A stretch of DNA of 64,000 nucleotides from a virus. The position numbers and the translations under genes are program-made. Shown here one piece after another: positions 62,395-64,000 of the stretch (the first letter of the stretch is position 1; each line of letters opens with the position of its first letter). Where the stretch lies: the IMG/VR virus record IMGVR_UViG_3300013131_002268, positions 28,510 through 92,509 of that record; one strand, given 5' to 3'. The notes beneath the pieces were generated by a model. The model ran no database searches, was not told the origin of the DNA, and was given only the letters and a program-made list of their open reading frames with translations.

Positions 62395-63755
62395 TAATAT
62401 TTGATTTAGATGGTGTGTTAGTTGACGCTAAAGAAATCCATTATGAATCTTTAAACCAAGCTTTAAGGCAAATTGATAGTAAATTTGTTATTAAAAGAGA
62501 AGAACATCTAACTAAATATGATGGTTTAACAACAAAAACTAAATTACATCTACTTAGTACTGATAAAGGGTTACCTATGTCTTTACATTCTAAAATTTGG
62601 TTGTTAAAGCAAGAATCAACATTTGATGTAATAAAAGAAACATTAACTGAAGACAAACGATTAAAAAAAGTTTTAAAATCACTTAAAGAAGACGGTTGTA
62701 AAATTTATGTTGCATCAAATTCAATCAGAGAATCAATTAAATTAATGCTTTATAAGACTGGGTTGATTGAATATGTTGATGAGTATTTTGGTAACGAAGA
62801 TGTTTCAATTCCAAAACCACACCCACAAATTTATTTAAAAGCGATATTACATTCTGGGTTTATGCCATCTGAGACGTTAATTGTTGAAGATAGCTTACAT
62901 GGCAGACAAGCAGCGATTGATTCTGGTTCTTTTTTATGTTCAGTTGAAACACCTATGGATGTAACATATGAAAAATTAAAAAATCAAATAACATCAATAA
63001 ACAAAGACAAAACAACGACAAATAAATGGGAATCTGATGAATTTAATATTTTGATACCTATGGCTGGTGCTGGGTCTAGATTTAGTAACGCTGGTTACAC
63101 ATTCCCTAAACCTTTGATTGAAGTTGACCACAAACCAATGATTCAAGTAGTTGTTGAAAACCTTAACATTAAAGCCAACTTTGTTTATATTGTTCAAAAA
63201 GAGCATTATGAAAAATATAATTTAAAATATTTGTTAAATTTGATTACACCTAATTGTGACATAGTGCAAGTTGATGGTGTTACTGAAGGCGCTGCGTGTA
63301 CTACATTATTAGCTAAAGAATACATAAATAATGATAAACATTTAGTTATTGCGAATTCAGACCAGTTTGTTGAATGGGATAGTAATAGTTTTTATTATTC
63401 AATGACTAATGATAATTTAGATGGCGGTATGTTAACGTTTAAAGCAACACACCCTAAATGGTCTTTTGCTAAATTGGATGAAAATGGTTTTATTACTGAG
63501 ATTGCCGAAAAGAAACCAATCAGTGATGTTGCAACAGTTGGTATTTATTATTGGAATAAAGGTTCAGATTATGTTAAATACGCTGAACAAATGATTGAAA
63601 AAAACATTAGAGTTAATAATGAATTTTATGTGGCACCAGTTTATAATGAGGCTATATTAGACGGGTTAAAATTTAAACCATATAACATAAATAAAATGTG
63701 GGGTTTAGGAACACCAGAAGATTTAAATAATTTTTTAGAAAACTATTTAAATTAA
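62382..63755 (+). CDS. Bifunctional HAD phosphatase / sugar nucleotidyltransferase
   Basis: The 457-aa protein has two domains. Residues 1-210 are a HAD phosphatase/phosphomutase-like domain: LIIFDLDGVLVD (Asp nucleophile pair), VASNSIRES (motif II), KPHPQIYLKA and VEDSLHGRQAA. Residues about 220-457 are a nucleotidyltransferase: ILIPMAGAGSRFSNAGY followed by FPKPLIEV (the GxGxRF...PKP activation loop), VIANSDQFVEW and a terminal YNINKMWGLGTPEDL. The enzyme would process a sugar phosphate and activate it to a nucleotide-sugar donor for the glycosyltransferases next to it. It overlaps the GT2-like gene by 13 nt. Confidence 0.88.
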   Translation: MVKLIIFDLDGVLVDAKEIHYESLNQALRQIDSKFVIKREEHLTKYDGLTTKTKLHLLSTDKGLPMSLHSKIWLLKQESTFDVIKETLTEDKRLKKVLKSLKEDGCKIYVASNSIRESIKLMLYKTGLIEYVDEYFGNEDVSIPKPHPQIYLKAILHSGFMPSETLIVEDSLHGRQAAIDSGSFLCSVETPMDVTYEKLKNQITSINKDKTTTNKWESDEFNILIPMAGAGSRFSNAGYTFPKPLIEVDHKPMIQVVVENLNIKANFVYIVQKEHYEKYNLKYLLNLITPNCDIVQVDGVTEGAACTTLLAKEYINNDKHLVIANSDQFVEWDSNSFYYSMTNDNLDGGMLTFKATHPKWSFAKLDENGFITEIAEKKPISDVATVGIYYWNKGSDYVKYAEQMIEKNIRVNNEFYVAPVYNEAILDGLKFKPYNINKMWGLGTPEDLNNFLENYLN

Positions 63756-63775
63756 TTTTACAAATAAATTAAATT

Positions 63776-64000
63776 ATGAATAAAGTAGATTTTATTAAAC
63801 AAAACTTTAAAGATTATTACATCGATAAAGGACCAGAAAATGGTATATTACAAGGAACTAAATATGCTGGATGTGCAACACATTGTAGAGCATGTCTAAA
63901 CACGTTAGTAAGAATGGTTAAACCTAATTCAGTATTAGAAATTGGGTCTTATCATTATGAAAGTACAATATCAATGTCTAACGGTATGGATACTTATTTA
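63776..64000 (+). CDS. Methyltransferase-like protein, 3' end outside window
   Basis: An open frame begins at the ATG at 63776 and runs off the right edge, giving 75 visible residues. It has CATHCRACLNTLVRMVKP and then VLEIGSYHYESTISMSN, which matches motif I (VLEIGxxxGxST) of class I SAM-dependent methyltransferases. It is on the same strand, 20 nt after the HAD/nucleotidyltransferase gene, and so probably belongs to the glycan operon, possibly methylating a sugar. The substrate cannot be inferred. Confidence 0.6.
   Translation, partial: MNKVDFIKQNFKDYYIDKGPENGILQGTKYAGCATHCRACLNTLVRMVKPNSVLEIGSYHYESTISMSNGMDTYL

Noticed and set aside
1-64000. tRNA genes, rRNA genes, CRISPR arrays
   Set aside because: I saw no cloverleaf-like or regularly spaced repeat structure that I could support; a dedicated scan (tRNAscan-SE, CRISPR finder) would be decisive.

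Overview
The window is part of a large, AT-rich T4-type myovirus genome. It encodes a contractile tail (sheath, tube, tape measure, LysM-like wedge protein, hub with peptidoglycan hydrolases) and T4-type replication proteins: family B polymerase, gp41-like helicase, UvsX, gp32-like SSB, RNase H-type 5' nuclease and class I ribonucleotide reductase. The host is most likely a member of the Bacteroidota. Several leaders carry TTG-N19/20-TAnnTTTG promoters, the Bacteroidota -33/-7 type, and start codons are preceded by A-rich stretches instead of Shine-Dalgarno sequences.

Layout. Positions 1-1226 (minus strand) hold a stretch of small genes separated by structured repeats with the architecture of integron attC sites; the first site contains the stop codon of nrdA. 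Positions 1221-6083 are the nrdA-nrdB block. nrdA is a 'fractured gene': a split intein divides it into two ORFs, with a Vsr-like homing endonuclease ORF between the halves. Positions 6099-11261 hold the helicase, RNase H, UvsX and SSB genes. Positions 11383-40180 are mostly minus-strand virion genes: hub, wedge, large baseplate protein, tape measure, a tail chaperone pair with a probable frameshift, tube, sheath and a chimeric LRR tail protein. Three selfish or DNA-binding genes interrupt this block at 29749, 31279 and 38883. From 40271 the plus strand carries an SNF2 helicase, glutaredoxin, a neck-like protein and DNA polymerase. Tail-fibre genes follow on the minus strand (47119-51553), then small structural genes on the plus strand (51614-54207). 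The right end (54335-64000) is a glycan block with several glycosyltransferases, a HAD/nucleotidyltransferase fusion and the start of a methyltransferase-like gene, interrupted by an HD-like protein and dUTPase.

Regulation. Virion genes on both strands are repeatedly preceded, on the coding strand, by TATTTATA, often extended to TATTTATAnTAAA. This is the likely late promoter and is the reverse complement of T4's TATAAATA. SSB, polymerase, the HD/dUTPase operon and the 31279 gene instead have host-type promoters. Strong hairpin terminators lie at 10314-10345, 29664-29735, 30655-30715, 32080-32107 and 54249-54276.

The most notable observation is the cassette array at the left edge. In both complete cassettes, the 10 nt at the cassette start are the exact reverse complement of the 10 nt at the R'' box ending the same cassette, while boxes within one linear site match less well. 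That is the signature left by site-specific exchange at G^TT in integrons, here in a phage genome directly against nrdA.
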